Assembly: GCA_003555285.1 (NCBI GenBank)
Contig: PWGH01000012.1
Location: 1-24,813 of the forward strand
Reading direction: 5' to 3'
DNA: 24,813 nucleotides
Source: Thioalkalivibrio sp.
Lineage (GTDB): Bacteria > Pseudomonadota > Gammaproteobacteria > Ectothiorhodospirales > Ectothiorhodospiraceae
Every line of letters starts with the position of its first letter. Position 1 is the first letter of the stretch. The notes beneath the pieces are model-generated. The model ran no database searches and was not told the DNA's origin. It worked only from the letters and a program-made list of their open reading frames with translations. Both the position numbers and the translations under genes were made by a program. Of the stretch, positions 6,387 through 12,923 are shown piece by piece.

Positions 6387-7387
6387 GCTGGGATTACAAA
6401 CCGTATGTCCCCGTCGCCCGCCGCAAGGCCAAAGGGCTCCGGCACGTTGCGGCCATGAAAAAGCGCGGGGAGCTCGTCGAACCGGTGGCGGCCGCCACCC
6501 CCCGCGGGCGGATCGCCGCCAGCTTCTGGGGCCAGGCCTGGTGCGAACACCTCGAATCCTACAGCGATCTGGCGAACCGCTTGCCGCGCGGACGTACCTA
6601 CCTGCGCAACGGCTCGGTGCTGCATCTGAGCATTGCGAAGGGGGAGATCCAGGCGCTCGTGATGGGCTCAACGCTGTACCGGCAGAGCATCCGTATCGAC
6701 CCGCTTCCCGCCGGGCACTGGGAAGCTCTGAAACAGCGCTGCCAGGGCCGGATCGGTTCCCTGATCGAGTTGCTGCAGGGCACGATCTCGCGCGAGATCA
6801 TGGCCGTCGTGACCGACCGCGACACGGGCCTGTTCCCGCGTCCCGACGAGATCCACCTGGGCTGCGACTGCCCCGACTGGGCACAGTTGTGCAAACACCT
6901 CGCGGCGGTGCTCTATGGCGTCGGCGCCCGGCTGGATTTCGCCCCCGAGCTGCTGTTCACCCTGCGCGGTGTGGATCAGGCCGAACTGATCCAAAGCGAC
7001 ATGGCTGCGCTCTCCGGTACGGGCGCACGGTCCTCGCGCCAGGTTCTGCCCACGTCCGCGCTGAGCGATGTCTTCGGCATCGACATCGACGATGAAGATC
7101 TCCCGCCGGATCCGCCGGCCTCCGTGCAAGTGACAACGAATGCCCGGACCGTCTCGGATGCCGATGCCGATGGCGATGCCGATGCCGATGCCGATGCCGC
7201 TCGGGAGGCCGGAACGGCAATCACTTCTGCCGGTATTCGCGCGCTACGCGAGCGCCTCGGTCTCTCCCGAGCCGCCTTTGCAGCCGAACTCGGCGTGTCC
7301 GCACAAACCGTCGCCAACTGGGAGAACCGTGCCGGGACCCTGAGGCTGCAGACCCGGAGCCTGAACAGCCTGCGTCGACTGCAATGA
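6383..7387 (+). CDS. SWIM zinc-finger protein with C-terminal XRE-type HTH
   Basis: A 334-residue protein coupled to the SNF2 helicase by a 4-base overlap. The N-terminal part has the conserved 'FWGQAWCEHLESYSDLANRL' and 'RGRTYLRNGSVLHL' segments seen in bacterial SWIM proteins. The SWIM motif CDCPDWAQLCKH spans residues 161-172, with zinc ligands C161, C163, C170 and H172. After about residue 230 comes an acidic linker with a run of alternating Asp and Ala (259-272) encoded by perfect hexanucleotide repeats. Residues from about 284 form a helix-turn-helix: 'RALRERLGLSRAAFAAELGV' then 'SAQTVANWE', an XRE/Cro pattern. Most partners of such helicases end after the SWIM region as I know them, so the fused HTH is distinctive. 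It may target the helicase to specific DNA or autoregulate the operon; both are inference. Confidence 0.9.
   Translation: MSWDYKPYVPVARRKAKGLRHVAAMKKRGELVEPVAAATPRGRIAASFWGQAWCEHLESYSDLANRLPRGRTYLRNGSVLHLSIAKGEIQALVMGSTLYRQSIRIDPLPAGHWEALKQRCQGRIGSLIELLQGTISREIMAVVTDRDTGLFPRPDEIHLGCDCPDWAQLCKHLAAVLYGVGARLDFAPELLFTLRGVDQAELIQSDMAALSGTGARSSRQVLPTSALSDVFGIDIDDEDLPPDPPASVQVTTNARTVSDADADGDADADADAAREAGTAITSAGIRALRERLGLSRAAFAAELGVSAQTVANWENRAGTLRLQTRSLNSLRRLQ
7157..7198 (+). repeat. gatgcc hexanucleotide tandem repeat inside the SWIM gene
   Basis: Seven consecutive 6-bp units (gatgcc, with one gatggc) encode alternating Asp-Ala (one Asp-Gly) at residues 259-272. Because the unit is 6 bp, slippage would change the linker length by two residues without breaking the frame, so the linker can vary in length between strains while the HTH stays in phase. 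Confidence 0.85.
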
Positions 7388-7394
7388 TGCGGTT

Positions 7395-7451
7395 GGGGTC
7401 TCACATTCCAGCATGATCTACCCGTAATGTTGGCATGTGAGACATGACCCC
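7395..7451. terminator. Long imperfect hairpin after the SWIM gene
   Basis: Left arm ggggtctcacat at 7395-7406 pairs with atgtgagac-atg-acccc at 7435-7451, with a small insertion on the right arm. Inner bases (ccagcat and atgttgg) can extend the stem. It starts 7 bases after the SWIM stop codon and could end the operon transcript. No U-tract follows, so an intrinsic terminator is not certain. It could instead be the remnant of a small inverted-repeat element beside the direct repeat at 7458. Confidence 0.4.
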
Positions 7452-7457
7452 GTTCCT

Positions 7458-7522
7458 CGTTTGGCCACTGCCCCGGAGAGCCCGGAGAGGCCTCGATGTC
7501 GCAGCCAGCGCTTTTCCGGGTT
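7458..7522. repeat. Direct repeat, right copy, after the SNF2-SWIM pair
   Basis: This is the second copy of the repeat at 3644-3699: cgtttggccactgccccgga, then cgatgtcgcagccagcgctt, ending ccgggtt, with an extra stretch of about 9 bases in the middle. Its last base overlaps the stop codon of the SRPBCC gene on the opposite strand, so the repeat touches that gene's 3' end. Confidence 0.65.
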
Positions 7523-8232
7523 CAGTGCCGGGAGATCGTTTCGCGCCAGGCGCCCGTCTCGCTGCCGCGTCCCTCAACCAGGTGCTTGAATTTATTCAGG
7601 TTACCTTTGGTTGTGAGCTTCACACCGCCGACTGCATCGCCCAATTTCTCGGCGAAGCTCTCGGGCAGGTAGTCCATTTGCAGCAGCACACGGGTGCGCG
7701 AATCCGAGATCTTGTGGAACGTAACGACGCCGCTGTTTTGCACGCCGCCGGTGCTGCGCCAGGCGATGCGCTGGTCCGGAATCTGCTCGGTGATCTCGGC
7801 CTCCCACTCCTTCATTTTGCCGCCCACGACGGCGCGCCAGCGCAAGTGCGTGTCGTCGATCTGCTTGACCCACTCGACGCTGGCCATGAATTTCGGGAAC
7901 TCCTCGAACTGCGTCCACTGGTTGTAGGCGGTGCTGATCGGGACATCGACTTCGATCCAGTCCACGACGGTCGATTCCGCGTCGGAACCGGAGCCGGAGC
8001 CGCGCCGCAGGTTCTGGGACAGCAGCAGGCCGCCGGCCGCCACCGCGGCCGCGGCGGCCAGTCCCAGACCCACGGACGGGTTGGGATCCAGCTCCCGCTG
8101 AAGCGTGTCCGGGGTTCTCGTGCTCCGGTTGAAAATCTTTGAGGTCCGGCGAGGCCTGGTGAGTGTTTGCGCCAGGAGAAGTCCGCCCGCGGTCAGGGCC
8201 GCGATGCTGATCGTGTTGCCGCGCGTTTGCAT
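7522..8232 (-). CDS. Membrane-anchored SRPBCC family protein (polyketide cyclase/dehydrase-like)
   Basis: A 236-residue protein. The N-terminal 80 or so residues contain two hydrophobic Ala/Gly-rich segments (about 8-22 and 52-72) that probably anchor it in the inner membrane, separated by a Thr/Arg-rich stretch. Residues from about 90 onward form a START/SRPBCC hydrophobic-pocket domain: 'VDVPISTAYNQWTQFEEFPKF', 'VEWVKQIDDTHLRWRA', 'EWEAEITEQIPDQRIAWRS', 'VTFHKISDSRTRVLLQMDYL' and a long C-terminal helix. The 'P.S.AYNQWTQFEEFPKFM' opening is typical of the polyketide cyclase/COQ10-like group. These bind lipids or aromatic ligands and are often stress-related; no specific ligand can be assigned. 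GGAGG lies 9 bases before the ATG. It is a monocistronic unit facing the SNF2 operon tail. Confidence 0.85.
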   Translation of the reverse strand: MQTRGNTISIAALTAGGLLLAQTLTRPRRTSKIFNRSTRTPDTLQRELDPNPSVGLGLAAAAAVAAGGLLLSQNLRRGSGSGSDAESTVVDWIEVDVPISTAYNQWTQFEEFPKFMASVEWVKQIDDTHLRWRAVVGGKMKEWEAEITEQIPDQRIAWRSTGGVQNSGVVTFHKISDSRTRVLLQMDYLPESFAEKLGDAVGGVKLTTKGNLNKFKHLVEGRGSETGAWRETISRH

Positions 8233-8540
8233 GTGGGTTCCTCCAGAGTTGCGGTTATGAGATTGCTTGCAGTTCCGCCCACGTTGTCATCCAACGCATG
8301 GTCGTGCCCCTTGCCGGCAACTCCCATAGCCTTTCGGTCGCGAAGCTCCAGTTTCTATTATCAAAGCTAAAGCAAACCACCCGATCCAGGACAGGCCGAG
8401 AAGCGCCTAGGTACCAATCCTCACCCAGCAGCGTCGGATGACCGCTGCAGGCTGCCTTGAACTTGCCTGCACGCTGCGTATCCAAAGGCCGGATACAACT
8501 TTCGGGGCTTTGCAGCGATCAGTCTGACAGGAGAGTCGTC
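8233..8540. other. Intergenic region, no gene supported
   Basis: This lies between the divergent SRPBCC gene and the alpha/beta hydrolase remnant, so it should hold promoters for both directions, but no convincing -35/-10 pair was identified. A minus-strand frame of 76 codons (8255-8485) resembles nothing I know. Confidence 0.4.
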
Positions 8541-8834
8541 ATGGACCACCGAGTCATGCACCACCACCAAGTCACGGATCACCAATATGCATCGCCCGTG
8601 CACCGCAGTCGGGCCACCCGCGTTGTCCTCGGTCTGACGTTCGCCACACTGTCCGCCGCCATGATCGTGCAAAACCGAAGCCGGAACGCCGAACGCGGCC
8701 ACCCGCCGATGGGCCAGTTCGTCGATGTGGACGGCGTGCGCCTGCACTATGTGGAGCGCGGGCAAGGTCAACCGGTCGTGCTGCTGCATGGCAACACGAT
8801 GATGGGATTGGACTTTTTGCTCAGCGATGTGTGC
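8541..8834 (+). pseudogene. Alpha/beta hydrolase, N-terminal fragment
   Basis: ATG 8541 has an AGGAGAG ribosome binding site. The frame encodes a His-rich start, a hydrophobic segment near residues 33-48, then 'MGQFVDVDGVRLHYVERGQG' and 'PVVLLHGNTMMGLDFLLS'. These are the first strands and oxyanion-hole HG motif of an alpha/beta hydrolase. Similarity stops near 8830, well before the nucleophile elbow (GxSxG), the acid and the histidine. The open frame continues to 9041 with Arg/Pro/Leu-rich sequence of no family character, which belongs to the block described next. An intact enzyme would be about 300 residues, so this is a 5' remnant truncated by deletion or insertion. Confidence 0.75.
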
Positions 8835-9249
8835 GGCACCCTGCCTGCAGCACGGCGCCCGCGGCTACGCGATCGGCACTTCATATGGGGCTTCCCACGT
8901 TCCGCACGCTCACCACTCCTATGGGGGTTAGGCCCCGTCTTTCCACCGGCAGCGCACTGTCAGCGCGAAGCGAGTCTCCAGCGCTCGGACCGAACTGCTT
9001 ACCTTTTGGTCCATGCCTGTCAGCTCCTTTGGCATGCTTAAATTAACGGCGGTTCAACGACGGTTCACCAGGGTTGGCCTTGCCCCACACCCCTGGCTCC
9101 CGACCGCCTTGGAGCTGGCAGTCGCCACCGAGCCTCGCGGCGTGGTGGCCCGTCCGAGGACGGAGGCTACGTTGTCTCGGGCGCTTCGCACCCCGGGATT
9201 ACCCCCGACGCACGGCCCGATAGGGGACTGATGGCTGAACATCAGATCT
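8835..9249 (+). other. Unassigned block downstream of the hydrolase break
   Basis: About 400 bases begin where the hydrolase similarity stops. Several overlapping frames are open on the + strand (8831-9046, 9013-9231), but none has a ribosome binding site or a recognisable domain, and their translations are Arg/Pro/Ser-rich. The sequence gives me an impression of similarity to blocks annotated repeatedly as short hypothetical proteins in unrelated genomes, as happens with structured or mobile non-coding DNA. I cannot confirm this. It may be the remnant of the element that truncated the hydrolase. Confidence 0.3.
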
Positions 9250-9269
9250 AACTCCTTGATAAATGAGCG

Positions 9270-9383
9270 TGCGACTTCGTGTCGCACGGGGACAAATCTA
9301 TTTGTTCGGGTCTGTTGGTTCGGCATTGAGCCATAATCATTGGGAATTATTAAATCCGTCCCCATTTTTGGTCCCCATTTTTG
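9270..9383. repeat. Hairpin plus inverted ggggac motifs
   Basis: GTGCGAC-ttcgt-GTCGCAC (9270-9288) forms a perfect 7-bp stem. Immediately after it, ggggacaaatctatttg (9289-9305) is roughly inverted at 9350-9365 (attaaatccgtcccc). Further tccccattttt units follow to about 9383. The core matches the ggggacagattta/ggggtcagattta motif seen at 12818 and 771. No gene lies here. The inverted pair frames only about 45 bases, so this looks like the leftover ends of an excised or deleted element. Confidence 0.45.
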
Positions 9384-9426
9384 TCCATTTTTGTTCGCGG
9401 GCCCACCAGGCGACTGAGGCGCTCTG

Positions 9427-10329
9427 CTACCTGACGTTTTTTTGAAAGCGCTGGGCCAGGAAGTCGATCAGGGCGCGCACCGCCGGCAGCAGGCCGCGCC
9501 GGGAGGGAAACACCGCGTGGACGATTTCTCGCGGTGGCGCCCAGTCGGGCAATACCCGCACCAGGGTTCCATGCGCGAGATCGGCGGTCACCATCATCGC
9601 CGGCAGTTGCACGACACCGACGCCGGCGATCGCCGCCACGCGCAGCGTACTCATGCTGCGCGTGATCAAGCGGGGATGGTGCTCGACCCGGACCTCGGCG
9701 TCATCGGGACCCAGCAGATGCCAGCTGTGCGCATGTTGCGGCAGGCCCAGGTCCAGGCTCGGCAGGCGCTGGAGATCGGCCGGGGTTCCGGGCGTGCCCA
9801 ACGCCGCCAGCAGCGATGGGCTGGCCACCAGGCATTGGCCCCGGTCGGCCAGCGTGCGCAGGACCAGCTCGCTGGACTCCAGGGGCGGCGGGCGCACCCG
9901 CAGCGCCAGATCGACGCCTTCCCCGATCGGATCGACGCGCCGGTTCGTCGCCTGCAGATGGATCGTCACGCGGGGATGCTGTCCCATGAAATCGGCCAGC
10001 ATGTCGGCGACCTGCACGTCGAGCAGGGCCACGGGACAGGTCATGCGCACCACGCCGCAGGGCTCCGAGCGCTGAAAGTCGATCGCCTCCTGGGCCGCAT
10101 CGGCCTCGACCAGCATGGCCTTGCAGTGGGTGTAATAGACCTGCCCGATCGGGGTGACCGCGATTCGTCGCGTCGAGCGTTGCAACAGGCGCACCCCCAG
10201 ACGTTCCTCCAGGCCCGCGATGCGCCGGCTGAGCTTGGATTTCGGCTCGCCGAGGGCGCGCCCGGCCGGTGCGAAGCCGCCGTGATCGACCACGTTAACG
10301 TAGAAATAAAGATCGTTCAGGTCCTGCAT
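9427..10329 (-). CDS. LysR-family transcriptional regulator
   Basis: A 300-residue protein of normal LysR length. The winged helix-turn-helix occupies residues 1-60: 'LYFYVNVVDHGGFAPAGRAL', 'PKSKLSRRIAGLEERLGVRL', 'LQRSTRRIAVTPIGQVYY'. The linker helix and periplasmic-binding-protein-like effector domain fill residues about 90-295. The 'QRSTRRIAVTPIGQVYYTHC' context is typical of the subgroup related to DsdC/AaeR-like aromatic or quinone-responsive regulators. It is transcribed divergently from a pirin gene, a common pairing in proteobacteria, with a 126-bp gap containing a near-ideal LysR operator palindrome. I infer autoregulation and control of the pirin gene. The inducer is unknown. Confidence 0.92.
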   Translation of the reverse strand: MQDLNDLYFYVNVVDHGGFAPAGRALGEPKSKLSRRIAGLEERLGVRLLQRSTRRIAVTPIGQVYYTHCKAMLVEADAAQEAIDFQRSEPCGVVRMTCPVALLDVQVADMLADFMGQHPRVTIHLQATNRRVDPIGEGVDLALRVRPPPLESSELVLRTLADRGQCLVASPSLLAALGTPGTPADLQRLPSLDLGLPQHAHSWHLLGPDDAEVRVEHHPRLITRSMSTLRVAAIAGVGVVQLPAMMVTADLAHGTLVRVLPDWAPPREIVHAVFPSRRGLLPAVRALIDFLAQRFQKNVR

Positions 10330-10335
10330 CGCGAT

Positions 10336-10357
10336 ATCGTTCCATTTGTGGAACGAT
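10336..10357. promoter_or_regulatory. Palindromic operator candidate for the LysR regulator
   Basis: ATCGTTCCA-TTTG-TGGAACGAT is a perfect palindrome with 9-bp arms and a 4-bp spacer, only 7 bases upstream of the LysR start codon. It fits the T-N11-A geometry of LysR boxes. The position suggests the recognition-site half of a LysR-regulated divergent promoter. Confidence 0.65.
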
Positions 10358-10380
10358 CAGTCTAGAACACGCGCACTACC

Positions 10381-10394
10381 GGAACCATCGTTCC
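10381..10394. promoter_or_regulatory. Second, shorter operator half-site candidate
   Basis: GGAAC-CATC-GTTCC is a 5-bp-arm inverted repeat using the same GGAAC/GTTCC elements as the perfect palindrome 23 bases to its left. LysR tetramers usually contact a strong recognition site and a weaker activation site at such spacing, so this may be the second one. Confidence 0.4.
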
Positions 10395-10455
10395 TCTCCC
10401 ACAATGGGCTGCAATGGCCCGGCGCGAACCGGCCCCAACGTCACAGGAGATTGCG

Positions 10456-11322
10456 ATGAAAAAGCTACTGGGTGTGTTTGATGCGCCGCCCCGCCACTGG
10501 GTCGGCGACGGCTTTCCGGTGCGCTCGATGTTCTCGTACGCGAGCCATGGGGCCGCCATCAGCCCCTTCCTGTTGCTGGACTACGCCGGCCCGGCGGACT
10601 TTGCCCCGGCAGAGGTCCCCCGCGGCGTCGGCGAACATCCGCATCGGGGCTTCGAAACCGTGACCATCGTCTATCAGGGCGAGGTGGAGCATCTTGATTC
10701 GACCGGTGCCGGCGGGCGGATCGGCCCGGGCGATGTGCAGTGGATGACTGCCGCCTCGGGCATTCTTCACCAGGAATTTCATTCCGAGGCCTTCACCCGC
10801 CGGGGCGGTACCCTGGAGATGGTGCAGCTCTGGGTGAACCTGCCGGCCGCAGCCAAGATGACCGCGCCGGGGTACCAGACCCTGGCGGACCAGGACATCC
10901 CGGCGGTCCGGTTACCGGATGCGGCCGGTACGCTGCGGGTGATTGCGGGCGAATTCGACGGCCACTCCGGCCCGGCGCGCACCCACACGCCGATGCAGGT
11001 CTGGGACCTGCATCTGGCGGCGGGCAAAGACACGCGGCTTCCGCTGCCGGAAGGCTGGAGCGCGATCCTGTTGGTCCTGCGGGGCCGCGTGCAGGTCGAC
11101 GGCGCGACCGCGCTCGGGGCCGCCGAATGGGCGCTGCTGGATCCCGCCGGCGATGCCGTGTCGATCCAGGCTGAAAACGAGGCCGTCGTGTTGCTGCTCA
11201 GCGGCGAGCCGATCGAGGAACCCATCGTCGGCCAGGGCCCGTTCGTGATGAACACCCGAGACGAGATCCGCCAGGCGATGAGCGACTTCAGCAGCGGTCG
11301 CTTCGGACGCCTGCAGGGCTGA
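10456..11322 (+). CDS. Pirin family protein
   Basis: A 288-residue bicupin of the pirin family, iron-binding proteins some of which act as quercetin dioxygenases. The N-terminal cupin contains HPHRGFETVT with H61 and H63, and GILHQEFHSE with H105 and E107. This reproduces the 2-His plus His-x-Glu iron site of pirins with the expected spacing. The C-terminal cupin follows from about residue 170. ATG 10456 was preferred over ATG 10414 because AGGAGA lies 7 bases upstream and it gives the normal family length. The gene is divergent from the LysR regulator and shares its operator region, so it is the likely target. A role in redox or xenobiotic (quinone) response is inferred from the family and pairing. 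Confidence 0.93.
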   Translation: MKKLLGVFDAPPRHWVGDGFPVRSMFSYASHGAAISPFLLLDYAGPADFAPAEVPRGVGEHPHRGFETVTIVYQGEVEHLDSTGAGGRIGPGDVQWMTAASGILHQEFHSEAFTRRGGTLEMVQLWVNLPAAAKMTAPGYQTLADQDIPAVRLPDAAGTLRVIAGEFDGHSGPARTHTPMQVWDLHLAAGKDTRLPLPEGWSAILLVLRGRVQVDGATALGAAEWALLDPAGDAVSIQAENEAVVLLLSGEPIEEPIVGQGPFVMNTRDEIRQAMSDFSSGRFGRLQG

Positions 11323-11345
11323 GGTGGCGGGGGCCCCGGGGCGCG

Positions 11346-11936
11346 CTACGTCGTTGTGTGGCCTCGGTTGCGCCACAGCCGGATCAGGCGCACGAGCAAC
11401 CAGGCCAGGACCAAGAACACCAGAACGCCCACGACCACGGGGATCACCAGGGCCAGCAGGATCGCGATCAGGCTGCCGCCGGTTTCCGAGGTCGCGAGCA
11501 AGGGATTGGCCAAGCCGCCGCTCGAGGTCGTCGAGAGCCCGCGTAACAGCACGGTCGTCGCCTGCACGATGCCCGCCGAGCCGCCGCCGAGCACGGCCGC
11601 GGTGCCCCACTGCAGCCACCCCTGCATCTCCGGCAGCAAGGCGGCAACGATCACCGTGCCGCCACCGAGGGCCGCCGGGGTGGCGAGGGTATCGAGCAGG
11701 TTGTCGACCAGCGGGATGAAATACCCGCCGACCTCCAGCAAGGCCGCGATGCCGACCACCATCAGCGCCGGATCGGCGGTCAGCCAGACGAAGCCCTCGC
11801 CCACTTCGAGCAGCCCGAAACGGGCGGCGAGCCCGAGCGCCAATATCGGCAGGAATACGCGCAACCCCGCCGCCGCACTCAAGGTGATGCCCGCCATCAG
11901 TGCGGAGAGGGTGCTTAGTTCACTGATTGTTTCCAT
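11346..11936 (-). CDS. DUF4126 family membrane protein
   Basis: A 196-residue hydrophobic protein starting METISELSTLSALMAGITLS, with 'AAGLRVFLPILALGLAARFG', 'WLTADPALMVVGIAALLEVG' and 'YFIPLVDNLLDTLATPAAL' typical of DUF4126. About five transmembrane segments are visible, near residues 10-38, 55-75, 90-105, 118-135 and 155-185, followed by a positively charged tail (RLIRLWRNRG) expected in the cytoplasm. The function is unknown; these proteins sit in the inner membrane. It converges on the pirin gene with 23 bases between stops and appears monocistronic. Confidence 0.85.
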   Translation of the reverse strand: METISELSTLSALMAGITLSAAAGLRVFLPILALGLAARFGLLEVGEGFVWLTADPALMVVGIAALLEVGGYFIPLVDNLLDTLATPAALGGGTVIVAALLPEMQGWLQWGTAAVLGGGSAGIVQATTVLLRGLSTTSSGGLANPLLATSETGGSLIAILLALVIPVVVGVLVFLVLAWLLVRLIRLWRNRGHTTT

Positions 11937-12330
11937 GGTCGTATTCTAGCCCCCCTGTTCCGACGCCGATGTTCCGGCAGCCGTATTCCGGGGCCTGGGT
12001 TACGAGGTGTGTATTCTGAGGGCTGGGTTTCAGGGGCTGTACTCCGGGAGCTCGAATTTCGGCGAAAGCGAGACGGTCTTCGCGCTTTGGGCCCAGCCGC
12101 GCTCTTGAAAGCGCATTGCTGTGGGCTATCCTTTTTACATGCGGTTCGGACAGGAGCATGGCAGGGCAAACTTCAGCGACAGGTTTTCCGCCCGCCCATC
12201 TCCGCCACCCAGTGTCTTTGTAAGCAGCGGGCGGCGGAGCCACCCAACGGATGGAATGCCACCCTGGATGATTCCGAGCCGCGCAGCGAGGATCTGCGGC
12301 GGGAGATCGGTAGTGAAGAGGAGGATGACC
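11937..12330. other. Gene-free leader region before the NTF2-like gene
   Basis: No gene is seen. 11945-12060 is a loose series of short degenerate units (ttccg/attccg followed by ggctg or gcctg at intervals of roughly 20-25 bases). Near 12188-12239, ccgcccgc can pair with gcgggcgg (12227-12234), and ctccgcc can pair alternatively with ggcggag. These are mutually exclusive stems upstream of the NTF2-like start. This may be chance in GC-rich DNA or a structured leader. Confidence 0.35.
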
Positions 12331-12699
12331 ATGTCAACTGCAAGCATGCTTCTTGAAACCCTCCACAGCGCCATCGAGCAGAAGGATATCGAGCGGCTCC
12401 TGAGCCTGTATGCGGAGGATGCCGAACTGCGGGTGATCGACAAGGACCATCCGCCGAGCCAGCCCCTGGAGATGCAGGGCAAAGAGGCGATCGCGGAGTA
12501 CCTGCGTGACATCTACGAACGCCCGATGACACATCGCCTTGAGGACGAGGTGATCAGTGATGGGCGGCTTGCGTTCACCGAGAGCTGCGAATACGAGGAC
12601 GGTACGCATGTCTTCATGGCGGCGACCTGCGAGTTCAAGGATGACAAGATCCTTCGGGAAGTCGACGTGCAGGCGTGGGACGAGGCACCCATGCACTAG
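12331..12699 (+). CDS. Nuclear transport factor 2-like (SnoaL-type) protein
   Basis: The 122-residue protein begins MSTASMLLETLHSAIEQKDI. It has the cone-shaped NTF2-like pattern: an N-terminal helix followed by 'IERLLSLYAEDAELRVIDKD', then 'MQGKEAIAEYLRDIYERPMT' and a beta-sheet half with 'ISDGRLAFTESCEYEDG' and 'FMAATCEFKDDKILREVDVQ'. The family includes isomerases, dehydratases and scaffold proteins, and no catalytic set can be assigned. ATG 12331 was chosen over ATG 12325 because gaggag is 7 bases upstream of it and only 1 base from the other. The gene is single and closed by the hairpin at 12782. Confidence 0.85.
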   Translation: MSTASMLLETLHSAIEQKDIERLLSLYAEDAELRVIDKDHPPSQPLEMQGKEAIAEYLRDIYERPMTHRLEDEVISDGRLAFTESCEYEDGTHVFMAATCEFKDDKILREVDVQAWDEAPMH

Positions 12700-12781
12700 G
12701 AAAGAATCCCTCCTGACGCGGAGCAGATCCGGCCAGGCAAGGGGTCCGGATTGGCACGGAGGCTGATCCGTAGGTTGCCAG

Positions 12782-12811
12782 ACGGCCCGGGGCAGCCCCT
12801 CGGGCCGTTTC
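12782..12811 (+). terminator. Rho-independent terminator after the NTF2-like gene
   Basis: acggcccg (12782-12789) and cgggccgt (12801-12808) form a perfect 8-bp GC-rich stem around a short loop, followed by ttt and cctg. It lies 82 bases downstream of the stop codon. The T-tract is short. Confidence 0.65.
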
Positions 12812-12817
12812 CTGATT

Positions 12818-12834
12818 GGGGACAGATTTATTTT
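12818..12834. repeat. Dispersed ggggacagattta motif
   Basis: ggggacagatttatttt lies directly after the terminator and before the ADP-ribosylglycohydrolase gene. It is the cleanest copy of the motif also seen at 771-786 (ggggtcagattta) and, degenerate, at 9289 and 9354-9365. No associated transposase gene is present here. Confidence 0.5.
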
Positions 12835-12923
12835 GCAGAGCGAATCGAACACGGTGGGACCACGCGTCGGGGTCACCGCGCGTGGGGGTGACCCCTTTCC
12901 CCACTTTCCCCAGGAGGGGATTC

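Noticed and set aside
3711..6671. 986-codon open frame on the minus strand opposite the SNF2 helicase
   Set aside because: It is antisense to a gene with every SNF2 motif intact, has no recognisable domain, and is expected from GC-rich codon bias.
8255..8485. 76-codon minus-strand frame upstream of the SRPBCC gene
   Set aside because: No similarity recognised and no convincing ribosome binding site. Its position 22 bases before the SRPBCC start makes a leader peptide conceivable, but nothing in the sequence supports it.
9054..9365. 103-codon minus-strand frame in the block after the hydrolase fragment
   Set aside because: It runs through the hairpin and ggggac repeat region and shows no domain, so it is most likely chance.
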